From the NCBI RefSeq assembly GCF_964340395.1, contig NC_135552.1:26946681-27010680 (forward strand): 64,000 nt of DNA, in the 5' to 3' direction. Numbering within the stretch: position 1 is the stretch's first letter; each line of letters opens with the position of its first letter. The translations under genes and the position numbers were made by a program. Origin of the DNA: Glandiceps talaboti. Lineage: Eukaryota > Hemichordata > Enteropneusta > Spengelidae. Of this stretch, positions 1-12,560 are shown one piece after another. The notes below the pieces were generated by a model. It was given only the letters and a program-made list of their open reading frames with translations, was not told the origin of the DNA and did not search any database.

Positions 1-1205
1 GAGACCCCCATGCTTATCACATTTGTGACTCAAATACATATTTGATGCCATACACTTTAGACATGTGTCCCCAAATCTAACAAATGTGTGAATCTTTGTA
101 ATTTCATGTACTTCCAGTTTGTGCGAATTCTTTCAAAAGTTATTATTCCAGTTCAAGAAATCTTTTCCCTAAAGACATCCTTTACTTGCTTGTGTTCAAA
201 ATAGTTCATTCTTCATTGTTTCACCTTATTTTCAACTACCATAAGTACAATGTACTACCATGTCAAGGTTGGACAGGTATGTCCAATTCTTCGTACCCTA
301 ACCTTGACCGATACGACTACCCGTACTTTGTACATGCACGTAGATACATTTATTTATAAAATAATGTATGATATATGAATTAAAAGTAGAAACTTTGAAC
401 TATGGATGGTATAAAACCATATCTATACCGTAGTGACTAAAAATATCCCTTTGTATGCAGTCCCTCTATAATGTGGTTTATTCTATAGAGGGACTTTACA
501 CTGTAGCACTATTTTCTATCAATTTTCCAATACAATTTGAAATTGCCAATTCCCTTTGTGGAAATTTAGACATACATGTAGCATCAAAACGCATATCAGA
601 AAAAAGTTTGTCATATAAACTCATTTTATATTTTCATAGTTCAAATGATAGTATCTAACACAACAGTGCAAACAGAGTGAAATTCTTGAAAAACATTAAC
701 TCGTTAACAGTATTGTGGTGTATAACACTAATTATTGCACTCTGACAAAAAGTTTTCACAGCAATGTTAGTTTACATCGATCGGTGCAAACTTTCTGACC
801 ACATATACTAATTATTCCTGTGTGGTAATGTCCTTACAGTGTAGCACTGTTCAATGTAGTTGTATCACAGTGCACATAGCATAACTTTTCTTGTGTAAAG
901 GTTTCTGATGGTGAATATAAAACACTAATTGTCATACTCTGACAGTTGTATTTAACTTACCACATAAACAATTTCCAACCACATCAGAATTTACATTAAT
1001 TATAGCACATCAATTTTCATACAGACTTCAGTGATTGGCTTGTATAATGTTGTATGGGCTAGTGACCCACAGTGACCTCAATTTGCATACAGAGGGCACT
1101 ATTTGTTTTCTATTTTCCATAGGACGCTATTACAGTAGTGCAGGAGTTCTACCAGTGGTTTGCTTTGACTCTGGAAAGAATGTTTCACTGGGAATGTGAT
1201 GTGGT
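1..1205. other. AT-rich DNA without a recognisable gene
   Basis: No exon with convincing splice sites is seen. Around 720-960 short phrases recur in degenerate form, notably an 'aacactaattattgcactctgac' type phrase near 725 and again near 920. This suggests an old, decayed tandem duplication. Confidence 0.5.
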
Positions 1206-1213
1206 ATAAAGCG

Positions 1214-1334
1214 CTTATTGCCTGGCCTTATCCAGGCACTAGTAGACATCATATTACCCCTCATGTTGTTATGATGCATAAACAGCCCTCGGGGTAATAG
1301 ACCTCTACTAGTGCCTTCATAGCCAGGCAATAAG
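1214..1334. repeat. Imperfect foldback (long hairpin) element
   Basis: The left arm (about 1214-1260, starting CTTATTGCCTGGC) is complementary to the right arm (about 1291-1334, ending GCCAGGCAATAAG). Inner complementary blocks are AGGCACTAGTAGA and TATTACCCC, with a loop of about 30 nt. The stem has a few mismatches and small bulges. It could be a small foldback/MITE remnant or a transcribed hairpin RNA. No flanking target-site duplication is obvious. Confidence 0.6.
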
Positions 1335-1798
1335 TATATATTATTCACTGCAAATTTAAGCCAATTATTGAATTAATGTGTTCTGGTAAAGTTTTTACAG
1401 CAGGGATAGTTTTACATGTATATCAGTGCCAAACTATATAAATATATAAACTGTATAATGCATGCAGGGAAAGATACACAAATACTACCAACAAAAATCT
1501 GACATACATTTATAAATAACTTGTTGTTGAGTATGCATATTAGTAAATAGAGTATGCCAAAGGTTCAAAATTGTCAAACAAATAAATATTTTAATGTAAT
1601 AAATCATTTCATAATGACAATATTGTCCAATTAATATTAAATATTCTATTAAAAACGTGATGTTGTGAAATATCAATTTGATGATTATGAATATGTAGTG
1701 ATAGATTCTTTGAAATATGATCTAATATGATTTCATGAAAATTACATCATTAACGATTCAGTGTAATAATTTGTCCTATATCAATCAATCAGTAAATC

Positions 1799-1804
1799 TT
1801 TATT
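1799..1804 (-). promoter_or_regulatory. Possible poly(A) signal for the minus-strand gene end at 2.06 kb
   Basis: The plus strand reads TTTATT, which is AATAAA on the minus strand, about 250 bases beyond the stop codon of the candidate exon at 2057-2239. AATAAA is common by chance in AT-rich DNA, so this supports the exon only weakly. Confidence 0.25.
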
Positions 1805-2056
1805 ACGCTACACACACTACCAGAGAGTGTGGTATGGTACAATTTTGAAAAACAAAACGAAATATGAAAGGTTCACAATTGATAAAAAGTATACAATCAA
1901 CTTGCTGCATGGAGCAACTGTATGTGTTTAAACTAGAACACATGAAATGTGCTAGAAGCTTTAAAAGACTTGTCAGTATCAAACACTGTTAAAGACCTAA
2001 TTTTTGTAAAAGATGTCATATTTGTACCACATATTGCTTGGAGTGTAAGCAGGTTA

Positions 2057-2239
2057 TTAAACAGACATTGTACGACGATAGTTATCCAAGTGTTCATCTG
2101 GGAAATTATACTGCAGTCGTAAAAGGCTAGAGGAGAAGAACTTTACTAATTCAAAACCATATTTCTTTCTGTTCCAGATATCTTTTGTAACTCTTTCTAT
2201 AAATATATTTGTTTCCTCCCCTTTGCCGTGTGATTTGAA
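2057..2239 (-). CDS. Candidate last coding exon of an unrecognised minus-strand gene
   Basis: On the minus strand a CAG acceptor (2240-2242) is followed by 60 sense codons and TAA. The peptide begins FKSHGKGEETNIFIERV, is mixed in composition (EERV, DIWNRKK, FPDEHLDNYRR), and is not low-complexity, unlike most open frames nearby. I do not recognise the family. The exon begins in phase 0, which matches the phase-0 donor of the candidate exon at 3535-3666, about 1.3 kb upstream on the same strand. The pyrimidine tract before the acceptor is only moderate, so a chance frame remains possible. Confidence 0.35.
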   Translation of the reverse strand, partial: FKSHGKGEETNIFIERVTKDIWNRKKYGFELVKFFSSSLLRLQYNFPDEHLDNYRRTMSV

Positions 2240-2923
2240 CTGGTAGCTTTCATACAGCACGATACAAAAATGTACATGCATTGATTGTATGGAAGAAAAG
2301 TTGCACAGAATATAAAATTCCATTGCAATTGTAGCTGATATAACACATAGTCCTGTAATGTGGTTCATCTCAGCCTGTTTCCATCAGTAAAATTTGTTTC
2401 GTAACACCCTTTGAAAAAAACATTTTTAGTACCAATTATTTTTCTCTCAACTCAACCTCTGTACATTTGGAATCGATATTTGCCACAAAGGGACCAGGAA
2501 ATGTTTTGTAATATTTCTGATGGAATGCAATTGGCCTTGAAAGGGAGCATTATTGTATATTCAGTTCAAGTGTATATTTGTGTTATGATATTGATATTAA
2601 TACATTTCTATGCTCTATTATTGATTTAATCTATTTTTACTCTGCTGTGTATTGTATGTGTACTTTCTCAAGCTGTTACACTGCAGTGTGATGGCTACCT
2701 CATAGTCAGTATAAACTCACAATCGTCAGCTTACACCAAGATTTTAACAATCATATTTGAACTTTTTTAGATTTTCATTTTTGTCATAGTTTTTCAAATT
2801 TCTGACGATGCATTATTGCTAATACAGCTTGAAAATAGTGCTTCTTTTATTTCATCAATGTTGCCCTAGCTCCTTTGTCATTAGTTTCCAAATTTTGTCA
2901 AAATTGTATATTTTACCCTATAT

Positions 2924-3245
2924 TTGAAATTAGAAATTCCATCATATTTTAATAGTCAATTCCATATCAATATGTTGTACACATTCAGTCGCATAATTTT
3001 GTACATTATCAATTACATGAATTCATATATTTCCAATTTTGCAGTCATACATATATCATTTTACAAAGTCGTACATTTTCAATTTTGCATAGTTGTAACA
3101 TTTTTTTCCCCAAAAAAATCATACATTTTCATTTCCATGAATTCGCGAAGTAGTGTAATTTCAGTTTCACAAAGTCGTACATTTTCATTTCCACGAAGTA
3201 GTACAATTTCAGTTTCACAAAGTCGTACAATTTCAATTTCACAGG
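2924..3245. repeat. Degenerate short tandem repeat
   Basis: Phrases of the type 'tttcacaaagtcgtacaatttcaa' recur with variation from about 2930 to 3245 and are clearest at 3130-3245. The plus-strand open frame through them (repeating S-x-S-Q-S-R) is a consequence of the repeat, not evidence of a protein. Confidence 0.6.
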
Positions 3246-3534
3246 ACATTATAACCTAAAGTAGAGTTTTGACATATTGAATTGATGACCCTCTTTCACT
3301 TGATGGTTGTTTGAAATTCTTTAGTGTGAAAAACATGAATATTTACTGATAAAAACATAAAAATAGTCTATCTTCACATTTTTTTCAGTTTCAATATTAT
3401 GATTATCCAAATTGCATCTTGCATTATATATCTGAGTAGAAATTATAAATAATCTGCTTTCCAAACAATGTTCAGTAAATATACAAAAATTATACCTACT
3501 GCTGTGTTTATTCCCAGGGGCTGATTTTTCTCAC

Positions 3535-3666
3535 CTGGCTATGTGCCAAGTCTAACACACATACATGACACTCTTTTTCATAACACCCTGGGCATGACAA
3601 CCACCCACCAGTCATATTTCCATAGCCATCAATCAAATTTATGTAGTCATAGTCAGCAAATGTTTG
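3535..3666 (-). CDS. Candidate Cys-rich exon upstream of the 2.06-kb exon
   Basis: An open minus-strand frame of 44 codons ends exactly at a good donor (CAG|GTGAGA, plus strand 3531-3537). It encodes MTGGWLSC followed by CPGCYEKECHVC, a C-x2-C-x4-C-x2-C pattern that could bind zinc, and ends in phase 0. No clear acceptor AG lies at its upstream side, so it may be a first coding exon starting at the Met at 3613-3615, or the frame may be fortuitous. Spliced to the exon at 2057-2239 it would keep the frame open. Family unknown. Confidence 0.28.
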
Positions 3667-4825
3667 TCAATTTTTTTTAGAAATTGTCATTTTAATTTTA
3701 AATTCACTTTTAGAATGTAAAATTAATTAAATTTTTGTGTTTTGAGTATACCTGATTGAAAGAATAATTAGGTGTCTCACTGACCTAGTTACGTAATCAC
3801 ATCTTATTCATCACGTGAAAACCTTCTTCTGTAATATGTTAAGTCATCATTCAATGACCATTCTTTTGAAATTATGTTTTGATATTCAAGTTGTTGTCAT
3901 GGGAACTGTTTCCAAAATAAAAAGTGAGAATTCTTCACTATTTGTTTTTGTTCTTAGCTATTCATTTTTTCCATGATATTTATACCGACGTCCATCTTGA
4001 ATATGTAAGAAGGCTGCATATTTTAATCTCTTACAGTAGAAATGATATAATTATGATAATCAAATTCATCAAAATATTAAGAGAATACTTTGCAGCAATT
4101 TTAAAAATCATCAAATTGGAAAGAAATATAAGGGAATGGTTAAGATTGATGTGAAAAAATGAAATTTGTTGACAAATGCAGTCATTAAACAGTTGGGGTG
4201 AGGAATTTTTTTGCAATTTTTGTGTGGTATTATTTTTAGTTCTTTTTCTGGAATACATCTGTTTGTCATCTCCTTTTACATATTACTAAAAAAGAAAGGG
4301 TGCCTAACGACCTACTCAGCCAAATTACAGAATCATTTTCTATTCTTATTTAACCTTGAAACTTTTAATTCATCTACAAATAACTCTTCCTTTTAATACA
4401 GTTTTTTAATAATAATATAAACATGAAAGTGGTTAACATAACAAAAATTACAAATTTCAAATATATTTTGTGTTGTTCCAGACTATTTCAATTTGTAATG
4501 AAATTATGTTGCATCAATATAGAACAGATTTTGAAATTCTACCATGTAAATATCAAAGGTTAACCATGTGACATCAATTGTAATGTACCATGGTACAATT
4601 GTTAGTACGGCCTATTAATTTACATGTGGTGATACCCACAGCTACAAGTGAATGGTAGATTCGCATTCCTACAGGCAAATTAAAAATATCAGAAATCACA
4701 ATTAAGGTAATAATGATGTAGGCCAAAGTCAAAATAATGTTATCATTGACTCAAATGGCAATCGGTAATTGGTAACATACAGTAAAAGACTGCTTACATA
4801 GTTGCTTGAACTAGAGAGTAATATG
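3667..4825. other. AT-rich stretch, nothing recognised
   Basis: The short open frames at 3924-4396 are rich in Ile, Leu, Lys and Phe, as expected of random AT-rich DNA, and lack splice support. A small palindrome GTACCATGGTAC occurs near 4587. Confidence 0.5.
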
Positions 4826-5110
4826 CCATTATTGACCGACTTTCCATTGGCTTGAATCAAAGGGTAATATACAATTATTGACTGCGTATTGATTGGCTTG
4901 AATCAAATTAATATACGATTATTGACTTCTTATTGCTTGGCTTGAATCAAAGAGTAATATACAGTTATTGACTGCTTATTGATTGGCTTGAATCAAAGGG
5001 TAATATCCAATTATTGACTGCTTATTGATTGGCTTGAATCAAAGGGTAATATCCAATTATTGACTGCTTATTGATTGGCTTGAATCAAAGGGTAATATCC
5101 AATTATTGAC
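4826..5110. repeat. 46-bp minisatellite, about 6 copies
   Basis: The unit, including 'gattggcttgaatcaaag' and 'ggtaatat', repeats with a 46-bp period. The central copies (about 4960-5105) are nearly identical and the edge copies are diverged, as expected of an array homogenised from the centre. Confidence 0.85.
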
Positions 5111-6129
5111 TACTTGCTTATTTGGTTGACTCAGAGAGTAATATATTATTATCAACTCCTGGTTCTTTAGCTGGAAGCAGAATATTTTATGCATGCATAA
5201 GTACTTTGTTCAGGAAAGTAATTCTACAAAGAGGATAGTCATATCATTGAAATAAAGTTTTCGGGAAAAAAAAGTAATAGCTCAGGAATGAGATGGAGCA
5301 GGTAAATATTAGTTTGAAAATTGGATTGAAATGTATTTGTAAGGATCGAGAATCTTACACATATTTTGCCTGACACTTTACCAATACCTATGTTATTAAA
5401 AACCGTGAGATTGATCAATCTATGTTATTGGAGTGACTCCAATAGCATAAGTTATATTTCATATGTTCCTAGTCCGTCATCTCAGGCCACAACCCATAAT
5501 ATCTGAATAGGTGCCAACTCTATACTGATAAGTGACAGTGAATGACACAAACATATATGTATTGTTTTCATACTCAAGTTTTTATCTTAATTCATAAAAT
5601 ATTCTGTCTAATTATTCTGAAATTATAATCCTAAGTCACCCATGACTGGATATTTGTAGATCCCTCCACAAGCTCTGAACATATCAAGAATTTAAAGCCC
5701 TCCATAAAAATGAAAATAGAAATGTAAATTTGAAAAAAAAAAATATTATTATAGTACTTTCACTTTGAAAATATGCAGAACAACCTGTAAACTGGGTGTG
5801 CCCACACAGTATGTTACAAACGTAGTAACCTTGAAAAGAAGCAGACACTATCAATCATTTAATGCGTTATCTGTACTGACACCTAACATTTCAAAACTTC
5901 ACGTAATTGCTTTATTTTTAGGAACATCTCTGTATTCTGACTAAATAGGATATAATTAGTCAATGTGTAATCATATTTCACTCCAACAACAAAACAGGTG
6001 ATTCCTGTGGTTTGGGTTTTTTTTTTAATTATTTTTTTTCAAACCTTACATAATGATAATTGATTGTTTTTCTGACTACCGGTAGCTGCAGCATACATCT
6101 GATTTTGTTGCCTGTGATTGGGTTGGGTT

Positions 6130-6165
<36 letters not shown>

Positions 6166-6900
6166 TGGTGGGGGGTGCAAAAAAATCTACAATTTAGCCA
6201 CCTTTATTAAATGTGTCTTAGATATTTTCACCAAGTGCTATAATTATTCAATATCATTTCATTGTAAATTTTTAAATAAACGTGGCATTCATTTTCAAAC
6301 AATTTTGAAAATCATTATGACATAAGTTCAGAGTTGAAAGGTCATAACAATTATGAAATCAAGGTAAAATATTTGTGGTCATTCATAATGAAGTTCAGAT
6401 GCAATAGCAACTAATATGCAAATGAGTTGTTTAAAATATGCAAATTTCAATTAGTAGATGTAATCCAAACCCCATAGTAAGTCTGATCAATTAATTTGAT
6501 ATGATGTGTATTCACTTTACAGAATATCATTGCAAGTCTGGGTTTACAAGAAAGCTACATGTCCACAGAAGGAATTGATAACTGAATCAATAATATGTGT
6601 TTCTTTATATCAATATGATTTTTACAATTTAAGTTGAATTTTATCGACTTTTGAAAGAACTGCTCAGTTAGAAAAAAAATATCCCCAATCTTTAACTTTT
6701 TGGTCAAAATACAATCTTCTACATGTACATTTGGTTAGCATGCATAAATGCAGTCATTTAAAAATTCTTGTCTTTTTCAATTTTTGTTTAAAAAAATAAA
6801 TGATCAGGAATTTAGAAGTCAAAAAATAATAGCATTGACATCATATATGCAACAAATCCACCCACTTCGATAAGAATTGTACAAGAAAAGTATTGAAATT
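5111..6900. other. Gene-free AT-rich DNA with a hairpin and a (TTG)n tract
   Basis: A short hairpin sits at about 5421-5450 (TATTGGAG-TGA-CTCCAATA, with extended arms). A (TTG)n microsatellite of about 13 units occupies about 6127-6166. No exon is supported. Confidence 0.55.
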
Positions 6901-6914
6901 TTGAATTCAATCAA

Positions 6915-7135
6915 CTCAGTGTGGTGATGGCCTCCGTGGTTTGACATGCTGCCAACTTGGGGAGATGTGACTGTCAGGATGCACACAGTGTACTGGAAGC
7001 CTGCCAAGTGCTGCACACAATGAGATAAATTTATACCTACCTGCATATGCTGTATATGTCTGGGTTTCTACGCTCCAGACATACATCCAGGGTTTCTCTG
7101 CTTACACTCAACTAAAAATGATGCTTAGCCTGTCC
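6915..7135. repeat. Possible degenerate tRNA-related SINE or other dispersed repeat
   Basis: The stretch starting 'gatggcctccgtggtttgaca' resembles the start of tRNA-derived SINEs. Its right part contains an inverted repeat (TATGTCTGG and CCCAGACATA around 7052-7085). On the minus strand the same right part could be read as a small exon (acceptor TTTTTAG near 7113, donor GCAG|GTAGGT near 7040). The inverted repeat makes me prefer a repeat. Confidence 0.3.
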
Positions 7136-8140
7136 TTGACCAATGGAAAGTACCATGTACAGTTATTTTCTGACTTCCACCTGTTTGATTGTTACCCCAA
7201 ACTGTAAATATTCACAAACAATTGGTCTACTCCAGTAGTAAATACACAAATAAATAAATACACAACAAGACGCAGAAATGGGTTTTTTAAAATATTTTTT
7301 TACAAACTGGCTGCTGTTTGTGATATTGTGAGGTACATCAATTATTCAACTGATGATCATGTTGTTAATGTAACTTAACTTCTGGTACTGTGCCCATGGT
7401 ATTAATGCAAATCATATGGAATACAAAAAACTGGGGTTGTCTGGTTTCCATCCCCTTAAGATAATTGTCGGCATAGACAGTTAGGGCAACACGGTGTTGT
7501 GTTTTGTGACAAACTACTACTGACTCTCACTTCTGCAGCAGTGTTTGTAAAGTTTCATTTTAAGCCATAGATAATTCTGAAAAATGTAGTCCAAGATACT
7601 ACCTGCATAAAGTTCATTCCATCCATAATATCCACCTGGATATGTACTTTTTGTATATTTCAAATATATTATCACCTTTGACATCACAAATATTGGTTTT
7701 CCAGTCAAAATTAATAATAGTGAAAATGCTAAACCATGTGTTGTGAGGGGGGGGGGAGGGGTTTCAAGCCACATGACAACAATATTGTGGTATGTTATTT
7801 TCATGAAATGTAGACTGATATTTTGATAAAATATGTCACAGTGTAATATGGAAAACAATGGTGATGGCCATCAACCCAATTTTATCCTAAGCATTTCACA
7901 AGAACAAGACTTTAAATTTTATGATGGCAAATATCATCTTTGACAGTTATTTCAAACCAAAGATACATCCCGGTTTAAAGGTATGTTGCCAGTTACGTTA
8001 GATTTTCCATAAGAGCAGAAATTGGAGTACGTCATATGGATGTGTTAAGTTATAAACCTTATGGTATCATCTGTCTATTCACTGGATCCATGACTAGTTA
8101 TGGATAAAGAACAAGTGTAGCAGAATCACTGATCCAATGA
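7136..8140. other. No gene recognised
   Basis: AT-rich sequence with a G-homopolymer tract at about 7746-7760. The minus-strand open frame at 7517-7858 crosses this tract and has no splice support. Confidence 0.5.
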
Positions 8141-8149
8141 GTAGAAAAG

Positions 8150-8383
8150 CTAATGTAAGCAATACACGCCAATCAACGCTAATGTAGGCAGTACATGCCA
8201 ATCAACGCTAATGTAGGCAGTACATGCCAATCAACGCTAATGTAGGCAGTACATGCCAATCAAAGCTAATGTAGGCAATACACGCCAATCAACGCTAATG
8301 TAGGCAATACATGCCAATGAACGCTAATGTAGGCAGTACATGCCAATCAAAGCTAATGTAGGCAATACACGCCAATCAACGCA
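8150..8383. repeat. 29-bp minisatellite, about 8 copies
   Basis: Units contain GCCAATCAACGCTAATGTAG followed by GCAGTACAT, with small variants (aacg/aaag, cagta/caata). The array is compact and well conserved. Confidence 0.9.
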
Positions 8384-8429
8384 CATCAGAATCCATTATG
8401 TAGTTAAAGATACATGTCAGATTGAAATT

Positions 8430-9165
8430 AAAATTTTTGGTATGAAAGAAAAAAAGTTGTCTGGCAGAGCTAGAGAAAAGTTGGTCATGGACGAAAGAAT
8501 GATTCTAGAATCCATATAGCCCCACTGATAGGATAGCACTGATGTTGGGATGAGGGATTCAAATATCGGACTTTCAAGGTGAAATATACCATTCAAAGAA
8601 CATTTTGTATTCATAAAAAACTTAGTGTGCCATATTTTCATTTTCATATTTGTTAATGTGGTTCAGTGACTCGTCATATTAGGAATGATAAAAAGAAAAT
8701 TATGAATAAAACTTTGCATGATATAGTACATTGTATTATGTATTGTATATCCAAAAATAGGACATGAAAAGAATATCTAGGATGTTTATCAGTATAATAT
8801 TGTAAGGGTCCAACAGTATTCTTTTGTGTAAATAGACTCCAGCTATATTGAGTAAATAGAACTCATAAATTTGTCATAACGCTTTATTATTTACACTTAT
8901 AATTTTTTTAAGGAATCGTGTTCAGTCGTTCTCCACACTTACAGCCATATGATGGTGGCATTGCATATAGTTGCTACTATCACATTCTGGTGGGGAAAAA
9001 AGAGTGCAACTGTTCTCTAATTCATGCATGGTTTACGAAAAAAGAATGATTCTATCTAATTCATATGGCTACACTGGTTGGATAACACTATCAGGGTGGC
9101 AGATTCAAACATTGTGCTTTTAAATGTGAAATATAGTATTCAAAGAAATTTTGGTTCTCATAATA
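8430..9165. repeat. Pair of diverged direct repeats (about 8440-8610 and 8998-9165)
   Basis: Both copies share phrases in the same order: 'aaagaatgattcta', then a 'ggatagcact'/'ggataacact' phrase, 'gattcaaa', 'gtgaaatata' and 'attcaaagaa'. The copies lie about 550 bp apart and differ by many substitutions. This may be an old duplication or two members of a dispersed repeat. Confidence 0.65.
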
Positions 9166-9359
9166 AGGAAAAAGCCACGGCTTTCAATGTTTAATGTTAT
9201 GTAAAACCAAGTAAACCATTTCATTCAATTTGCAGAAATAAGTTACCTGACAGTATTTTGACGACTGTAACAGTTTCATTCAAATAGGCATTGTGAAAAT
9301 GCATATTTGTTGATTTCTTTTATAAGTACGCTTTACATCATCCCCTCCAAGTCTCAATT

Positions 9360-9600
9360 CTATCAGTTTATTTGTTTGGTACACGTACACACACATACGT
9401 AAACATATTCACATAGTCAAACAAATGCATAACATGTATATACACATCAGCATACACTCACACATAATTACATTCGCACAAACACACATACATATATGCA
9501 TACATTTCCATGATATACATACCAAGCAAACCGTAGACAGTGATCCACTGTGTCTATGAGCAAACAGATAGAGAGCGTAGCAATGAAACTTAACTTCAAA
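9360..9600. repeat. CA/CATA-rich low-complexity tract
   Basis: Interrupted 'cacacata' phrases run through about 9380-9500. The Cys/Met-rich minus-strand frame here is produced by this composition. Confidence 0.6.
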
Positions 9601-9834
9601 GTTTCCCACACATTCTCATCACCCATTCATTATTGCAAGATAAAAGAAAAATTACATTAATCACAAAAGCTAGAATTCACTAAACATGAACTTTAAAACT
9701 TACATACAATATATATACATGATAATACTCAGAAGTATACCTAGGTGGTAAACTGATAGCATGACATTTATTGTCTACAAAGTGCACCCTTTCCCACAGG
9801 CAAAATCTTATGTTTACATTACAAATATATTATG

Positions 9835-10035
9835 TCTTTTTAATATTGTCTATAATGTATATCCCCTTCTGAAAGGCATAACTAGATATAAAGGTTATGG
9901 GAGCATCACTTACAATTGTCTATAATGTATATCCCTTCACATATGTATACTTTGATATTCAAGTTTAATACAGAAATTAGTCTAGAATTGTTGTCTATTC
10001 TACATTTTGTATATCCCGTCCCAAAAGTGTCATTA
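9835..10035. repeat. Degenerate tandem repeat, about 3 copies
   Basis: The phrase 'attgtctataatgtatatccc' occurs near 9845 and 9914, with a more diverged copy near 9989. Spacing is about 70-80 bp. Confidence 0.55.
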
Positions 10036-10434
10036 TATATATGAATTAGGAGAACTTGTTGAGTATGTACATGTATACTTCTTCCCAAGTGTATTCCTAG
10101 ACATATCGGTGACGGAAGCATGTCTGGCATCAGTGTACGTCAGTCTCTTCAACTTGAAATGATGATAAGTGTATTGGGCAGGAAGTGTCATAAGATAGTG
10201 ACACTGAAAGGTTAATTGTAACATGTATGTAGGTCACATTCATCAAGTGTGTGTTAAATCAGTAGATTATGGTCCTAGTAATTAGGACTCAACTCTCCTC
10301 TTCAACAAGTCATGTCGCTATTCACCATGGACAATTACTTTTCAGTGTACACAGGGAGGTAAATTGTGAACTCAGAATTTGCCTCCAAAGCAATTGATTC
10401 GCCTCTATTTTAACATGAAAGAAAGATCATAAGA

Positions 10435-10498
10435 GTTCAGTGCAACTGAACTGAGTTCCAGTGGAGGTTATTAAGGGATAGTAAAGTGACTGTCTGTC

Positions 10499-10540
<42 letters not shown>

Positions 10541-10566
10541 TCTGTGTGTGTGTGTGTCTGTCTGTC

Positions 10567-10651
<85 letters not shown>

Positions 10652-10670
10652 GGCATTAAAAGTCAAAACT
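10435..10670. repeat. Dispersed repeat built around a TG/CTGT microsatellite
   Basis: Flank 'gtgcaactgaactgagttcc' precedes (CTGT)n and (TG)n tracts at about 10489-10647, followed by 'aaaagtcaaaactg'. A related copy lies at about 19015-19145 ('gtacaactaaactgaggttc', TG-rich centre, 'aaaagtcaata'). The shared flanks show that the microsatellite is part of a repeat family, not an isolated slippage tract. Confidence 0.6.
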
Positions 10671-11074
10671 GCTAGACCATCATATGCCATGTGATATTTG
10701 GTTAGGGTGTTATATATTAGAGAAATTTGGAATTTGTTCAAGACAAAGTGCAGAAATATTTAAAAGGTTGTTTTTTAAACACATAAAAACCTTAAATTCA
10801 AACTCAAAAATTATTGGACAGATTGGACTGAAATCATTTTGTTAGGATGTTTCTTGAGGTGTTTTATTTTTGACATAGGTTTATCACATCAGTTGTAATT
10901 CAGTACAAAAAACCGCTTGATTATTAACTAGTTTCACACTCTGAGCAGCCTTTTTCAAGAAATTTGAATTATTAAATTGTATAGAACTGTAAATATTTTA
11001 AAGAAAAATGAATGCGCATGAAGCTAACGGATGTGAATATACAAGTAGAACATCAACATAAATCAAATACTAGA

Positions 11075-11120
11075 ATGAATGAATGAATGGATGAATGAAT
11101 GAATGAATGAATGAATGAAA
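11075..11120. repeat. (GAAT)n microsatellite
   Basis: About eleven units of 'gaat' with one 'ggat' variant. Confidence 0.9.
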
Positions 11121-11279
11121 TAAAAGGGGAAAAATGAATAAACTAACCAGTGTTGAACTAAATTTACTATTAAAAAGGAATTGTATCTGGTAACAACATC
11201 ATTTATTAAAATGTCAATGTAAGGCAATTTCATCTCTCAGGTTCAAACCATGAGGTTGAATAGGTTATTTGTTCATGAC

Positions 11280-11400
11280 ATACCGGCACAACTATACCTA
11301 GCAACCACAACCATGCCCTTAGCAACAGCCAAATATGTGTATTGCAAAGTTAACAATAGTTAGGTAATAAGAGCTGGTTATTTTTAGCCAACATAATTTT
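11280..11400. repeat. Single copy of the 'agcaaccacaaccat' repeat family
   Basis: It contains 'cctagcaaccacaaccatgc', 'cttagcaaca' and a later 'aacaatagttaggta' phrase. These match, in order, the units of the degenerate array at about 19320-19690. Confidence 0.55.
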
Positions 11401-12144
11401 TGAGCAGCCTCTTGATAAACTGAAAAGAACATAATTAAAACCGGAATTTTAAGCAAAAATTGTCATGAAGGGGACATCAAATCCTAATATATACTTCCCA
11501 GGGGCAGTGTTAGTATTAAGGTTATGATCACCAAGCTTTCATGAAAATATTCTAGGTACAGAACTGAAGTATGCCTGTATGCTTGAAGTACTATACACAT
11601 GACATTTTACAGACTATAAAGTGATCTCTAGAGGTGTCAAACCGTCTAGACAAACAACAAGTTTGCATTTACTATGAAGTAAAACTCCAACATCAGCCAA
11701 ATGGCACAGATCTTGCCACTAGACATTTCAGTGTGTACATAGAATATCTTGGCTTATTTCTGTGTCACAAAAAACAAATAAGTAGACTTTATAAAACACC
11801 AGCAGCTGGCCTATACTGGTGAAAAACAACAACCCCCCTCCCCCCCAAAAAAATGTTTTAAAGTGCTCAAGCTATCTCCGTTATTACCACGGCAATATGT
11901 ATGTATTTGATAATGTCATGCTTTTCTCTTAAAAAGGACCTTTCTATGTACAATTCCTGGCTAGATATCAATGGCTTAAATACCAATTTAAAAGAAAACA
12001 AACTTTAGCTTTTACTTGACATATTTGTTGTGGTTCTGGTGACATACCTTTCAAGAAATATTCCTGGCAATATGGGCAGCATTCAATTTTGATATTTTAT
12101 CTTTTGTATTTGAGGGCAGTGACACTTTTTACTTTTTTGTCTTA

Positions 12145-12560
12145 TTAGCCCCCAACGGCCACCTCTTGGCGGTAGCTTATACGTTGGGTTCTGTCTGTGT
12201 GTTTGTCTGTCTGTGTGCATGCATGCGTGCGTGCGTGCGTGCATGCGTGCGTGCGTGCATGAATGAATTCACCCTCATATCTCTGGAATGAACCAACTGA
12301 TTTCAATCAAACTGGCACAAAGGTAAAGTATACTATGTGAGATATACATTTTCAAGGTGAAATGACTGAAATTTTTCTTTTTCTATGTTAACTCAAGACG
12401 TTAAATACACAAAGAACTCCATTTAAATGTCTATACCCAAAAAGGTAAGCTGTTATGTTATACCTTGACCTTCGACTTTGACCTCCAAGGTCAAATAGCA
12501 AATTGGTCAATCAGTGTTGCATTTAGAGACGGCATTCAAAATTTGCACAGTAACTTTGCA
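12145..12560. repeat. Dispersed repeat with internal CTGT/GTGC simple repeats
   Basis: The left part is an unusually GC-rich block (CCCCCAACGGCCACCTC to ACGTTGGG) followed by (CTGT)n, (GCGT)n and (GCAT)n at about 12188-12262. The right part holds 'ttgacctccaaggtcaa', a near-palindrome. The structure resembles a non-autonomous mobile repeat, but no coding remnant or target-site duplication is visible. Confidence 0.5.

Noticed and set aside
2057-2368. Full 103-codon minus-strand frame as a single-exon gene
   Set aside because: The part upstream of the CAG at 2240-2242 is Ile/Phe/Cys-rich without coding character, so only the portion after the acceptor is kept as a candidate exon.
10427-10741. 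His/Thr repeat frames
   Set aside because: Translation of a TG/CTGT microsatellite inside a dispersed repeat.
12000-12060. Minus-strand CCPYCQEYF-like fragment before a GTATGT donor
   Set aside because: It resembles half a zinc finger, but there is no acceptable acceptor and only 16 open codons.
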